Below, one piece after another: positions 13,970-16,639 of a stretch of DNA of 16,639 nucleotides. The translations under genes were made by a program, and so were the position numbers. Position 1 is the stretch's first letter, and every line of letters begins with the position of its first letter. The stretch covers positions 1-16,639 of the forward strand of contig JAJQGQ010000077.1 in NCBI GenBank assembly GCA_021200395.1, written 5' to 3'. The DNA comes from Erysipelotrichaceae bacterium (GTDB taxonomy: Bacteria > Bacillota_I > Bacilli_A > Erysipelotrichales > Coprobacillaceae). Under the pieces are notes generated by a model, which ran no database searches, was not told the origin of the DNA, and saw nothing but the letters and a program-made list of their open reading frames with translations.

Positions 13970-16639
13970 GTATTAATTTTTAATAACTTAAAGATTTCAA
14001 CAATAACTAATGGAAGCAATACCAAACCAATAATTTCTAAAATATTATTGACTGGTAAAACTGGAATAGAGAAAACACTTCTAAGTTGTTGTATCAATAA
14101 TATAACAAAGACCAAAGAAGCAGCTGCTAATTCAGCAAGTAATAACATTTTATTTTTAAATGGATGTGTTGTAAAAATAGACTTCTTATTATTTCTAATA
14201 TTAAAGACATGAACTAATTCAGACATTGCTAGTACCACAAATGCCATTGTTTGACCAATTTCAACACGTACAACTTCACTTGACAACATCACACCATTTT
14301 CATAAACAGTAGGAAGAGAAGCTTCTGGAGTTGCCAAACCAATAAGGAAAGCAGCTAAAGTAATTAAACCAATCATTACCCCTTGATAAGCAATACGCCA
14401 AGTCATACCCTTAGAGAATATACCTTTAGATTTTAAAGGTTTACGTTTCATCACATCATCTTCAGCAGGATCAACAGCTAAAGCCAAAGCTGGCAATGAA
14501 TCAGTCACTAAGTTAATCCATAAAATATGAATTGGTAATAATATTTCTATCAAATCCATATCAATGTTATAACGAGATGAAATCCATGGTGTTAATAAAA
14601 TAGCTAAGAACAATACCACAATTTCTCCTATATTACTTGATAACAAGAATTGAATAGCCTTTAAAATATTATCATAGATAACTCTACCCTCTTCAACTGC
14701 AGCAACAATCGTCGCAAAATTATCATCTGTTAAAATGACATCAGCTGCTTCCTTAGAAACATCTGTACCAACAATACCCATAGCACAACCAATATCTGCT
14801 GTCTTTAAAGCAGGTGCATCGTTAACCCCATCACCAGTCATAGCCACAATCTCACCTTGAGATTGCCAAGCCTTAACAATTCTTACTTTATGTTCTGGAG
14901 AAACACGAGCATAGACAGAATAATGACGAACATTCTTCTCTAAATCTTCCTGAGACATTTCTTCAAGTTCGGCTCCCGTAATAGCTTCAGAATCATCTTC
15001 TAAAATACCTAATTCCTTAGCAATCGCAATAGCAGTCATCTTATGATCACCTGTAATCATGACAGTTTTAATACCTGCACTCTTACAACTATTAATTGCG
15101 ACTTTAACTTCTTCTCTTGGTGGATCTATCATACCTACCATACCTACAAAGATAAGATTTTCTTCTAATGTGTCTAATTCATCATTACTAGGAAGATGAT
15201 CTAAAACTTTATAAGCCATAGCTAATACACGCAAGGCATCTTTAGCCATGATTTCATTATGATGATCTAATTGTTGTTTAAAAGCATCCATATCATCATG
15301 AATAACACCATGATCTATATAACTTGAACAATGAACATATAATTCATCTATACCACCTTTTGTATAAACAATATATTGATCATTCACTTTATTAACCGTT
15401 GTCATTAATTTACGATCTGAATCAAAAGGAATCTCAGCCACACGTGGATATTCTGCAGATATATCATTACCATAATTCAATTTCATGCCCATATCAATAA
15501 GAGCCGTTTCTGTAGGATCACCTGTTAAAGTTTGATCAGCCGCTACTTTTGTATCATTACATAACATAGAAGCTTTTATTAATATATCACATTCATCGCT
15601 GATTTCATTTATATCCTCTAAAGCACTAATATGATCATTATAATAAACTTTCTTAACAGTCATCTTATTTTGAGTTAAAGTTCCTGTCTTATCAGAACAA
15701 ATAACAGAAGCACTACCTAAAGCTTCAACAGCTGGAAGCTTTTTAATAATGGCATTCTTCTTGACCATACGTTGGACACCAATAGCTAAAACAATCGTTG
15801 ATACAGCAGCCAAGCCTTCTGGAATAGCCGCTACTGCAAGACTCACTGCTGTCATAAACATATCAATAATATCCTTGCCATACAACAAACCAATGGCAAA
15901 AATAACCATACAAATAATAAGACAAGCAATACCTAAAGTTTTACCTAAATCATTCAATTTCTTTTGTAAAGGTGTATCATTACTTTCTGTTTCATTTAAA
16001 ATATCAGCAATCTTGCCAACTTCGCTGTTCATACCTGTTTCAACAACAATACCTTTACCTCTACCATATGTAATCAATGATGAAGAAAAAACCATATTCA
16101 CACGATCACCAATACCAACCTTCTCATCATCAATCACATCTACTGATTTATCCACAGGTACAGATTCACCTGTCAATGAAGACTCCTGAGCTTTTAAATT
16201 AACCGCTTCAATCAAGCGCATATCAGCACCAACATAATCACCAGTTTCCAATATAACAATATCTCCAGGAACCAATTCCTTAGCTGGAATCACATTCAAT
16301 TGTCCATTACGCACAACCTTAGTAACATGAGCACTTAATTGTTGCAAGGCCTCTAAAGATTTTTCAGCTCTATCTTCTTGAACTACCCCAATAATTGCAT
16401 TGACAATCACTACAACCATAATAATAATCGTATCAGTAATTCCCTCGCCTTGTAGTGAACCAACAATACCAGAAACAATAGCCGCAATAATTAAAACAAT
16501 GATCATAAAATCCTTAAATTGATTCAAAAATTTTACGAGTAAGCTATCTTTTTTGGCAGCCTTTAATTCATTAAGTCCATATTTTTCTTGATTTTTAGAA
16601 ACTTGTTTATCATTCAAACCATTTTCTTCATGAGAATTT
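13954..16639 (-). CDS. Ca2+-transporting P-type ATPase (P2A, SERCA-like), 5' end outside the window
   Basis: Membrane pump that exports Ca2+ using ATP. Counting residues from the TTG codon at 16617: TGES (149-152) in the actuator domain, PEGL (266-269) in M4, DKTGT with phosphorylated D309, the KGG loop (420-422) of the nucleotide site, and TGDGVND (594-600) at the hinge. About ten membrane helices are present. Residues equivalent to both SERCA calcium sites are kept: E267 in M4, N662 and E665 in M5, N702, T705 and D706 in M6, E800 in M8. The frame stays open upstream of 16617 to the window edge, and its residues (HEENGL before NDKQVSKNQEKYGLNEL) fit the family N terminus. The gene is therefore partial here and TTG is not its start. 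Two small genes follow. Confidence 0.94.
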   Translation of the reverse strand, partial: NSHEENGLNDKQVSKNQEKYGLNELKAAKKDSLLVKFLNQFKDFMIIVLIIAAIVSGIVGSLQGEGITDTIIIMVVVIVNAIIGVVQEDRAEKSLEALQQLSAHVTKVVRNGQLNVIPAKELVPGDIVILETGDYVGADMRLIEAVNLKAQESSLTGESVPVDKSVDVIDDEKVGIGDRVNMVFSSSLITYGRGKGIVVETGMNSEVGKIADILNETESNDTPLQKKLNDLGKTLGIACLIICMVIFAIGLLYGKDIIDMFMTAVSLAVAAIPEGLAAVSTIVLAIGVQRMVKKNAIIKKLPAVEALGSASVICSDKTGTLTQNKMTVKKVYYNDHISALEDINEISDECDILIKASMLCNDTKVAADQTLTGDPTETALIDMGMKLNYGNDISAEYPRVAEIPFDSDRKLMTTVNKVNDQYIVYTKGGIDELYVHCSSYIDHGVIHDDMDAFKQQLDHHNEIMAKDALRVLAMAYKVLDHLPSNDELDTLEENLIFVGMVGMIDPPREEVKVAINSCKSAGIKTVMITGDHKMTAIAIAKELGILEDDSEAITGAELEEMSQEDLEKNVRHYSVYARVSPEHKVRIVKAWQSQGEIVAMTGDGVNDAPALKTADIGCAMGIVGTDVSKEAADVILTDDNFATIVAAVEEGRVIYDNILKAIQFLLSSNIGEIVVLFLAILLTPWISSRYNIDMDLIEILLPIHILWINLVTDSLPALALAVDPAEDDVMKRKPLKSKGIFSKGMTWRIAYQGVMIGLITLAAFLIGLATPEASLPTVYENGVMLSSEVVRVEIGQTMAFVVLAMSELVHVFNIRNNKKSIFTTHPFKNKMLLLAELAAASLVFVILLIQQLRSVFSIPVLPVNNILEIIGLVLLPLVIVEIFKLLKINTSKDE

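Noticed and set aside
13934..14212. Plus-strand reading frame opposite the end of the ATPase gene
   Set aside because: Antisense to conserved membrane helices of the ATPase, with no promoter or ribosome binding site; a shadow frame.
15749..16189. 146-residue plus-strand reading frame
   Set aside because: Lies fully opposite conserved ATPase motifs (actuator domain through M4) and has the composition of a reverse-complement frame.
16612..16617. TTG at 16617 as the start of the ATPase
   Set aside because: The frame remains open to the edge of the window and the upstream residues align with the family N terminus; there is no ribosome binding site before this TTG.
1..16639. CRISPR arrays, tRNA or rRNA genes, insertion sequences, riboswitches
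   Set aside because: No repeated spacer pattern, cloverleaf, transposase or long structured leader was seen; every gap between genes is shorter than 200 bases and is accounted for by promoters and hairpins.

Overview
The window is AT-rich (roughly one third G+C by eye) with dense gene packing, strong purine-rich ribosome binding sites and TTG/TATAAT promoters. It encodes an Rnf complex in the order C-D-G-E-A-B that is usual in clostridia, an iron-dependent lactaldehyde reductase and a P-type calcium pump. This fits an anaerobic, fermentative Bacillota, plausibly a gut Erysipelotrichia-type lineage; that placement is inference from gene content and sequence flavour, not from a marker gene. It looks like ordinary chromosome: no IS elements, integrases, phage genes, tRNAs, rRNAs or CRISPR repeats were seen.

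Layout. (1) 52-5190, minus strand: a complete-looking rnfCDGEA-x-B operon with its own promoter and terminator. Three features are unusual. RnfD carries a second, RnfG-like FMN-binding domain at its C terminus. A 56-residue membrane-anchored Cys-rich protein is translationally coupled between rnfA and rnfB. RnfB is only 103 residues and lacks the ferredoxin-type 2x[4Fe-4S] module. (2) 5256-7556, plus strand, divergent from rnf: a MarR-family regulator with a palindromic operator over its own -35 box, an HdeD-like membrane protein and an AI-2E-family transporter, apparently one operon. (3) 7607-8500, plus: a Cof-type HAD phosphatase, converging through a bidirectional terminator on (4) 8521-12219, minus: a short one-helix protein, a CNNM/CorC-type transporter, a YihY/BrkB membrane protein and a RlmD/RumA-family RNA methyltransferase homologue whose catalytic residues are replaced although its Fe-S cysteines remain. 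(5) 12253-13453, plus: a FucO-like iron alcohol dehydrogenase with a Rex-like operator in its promoter. (6) 13486-16639, minus: a SERCA-like Ca2+ ATPase running off the right edge, followed by two small uncharacterised acidic proteins.

How it fits together. Rnf couples ferredoxin/NAD redox exchange to an ion gradient, and lactaldehyde reductase disposes of NADH, with the putative Rex site linking it to the NADH/NAD ratio. The calcium pump and the CNNM-like protein add ion transport. The most unusual part is the remodelled electron entry side of Rnf: extra flavin domain, extra small Cys protein and shortened RnfB. The next is the apparently inactivated RNA methyltransferase homologue.
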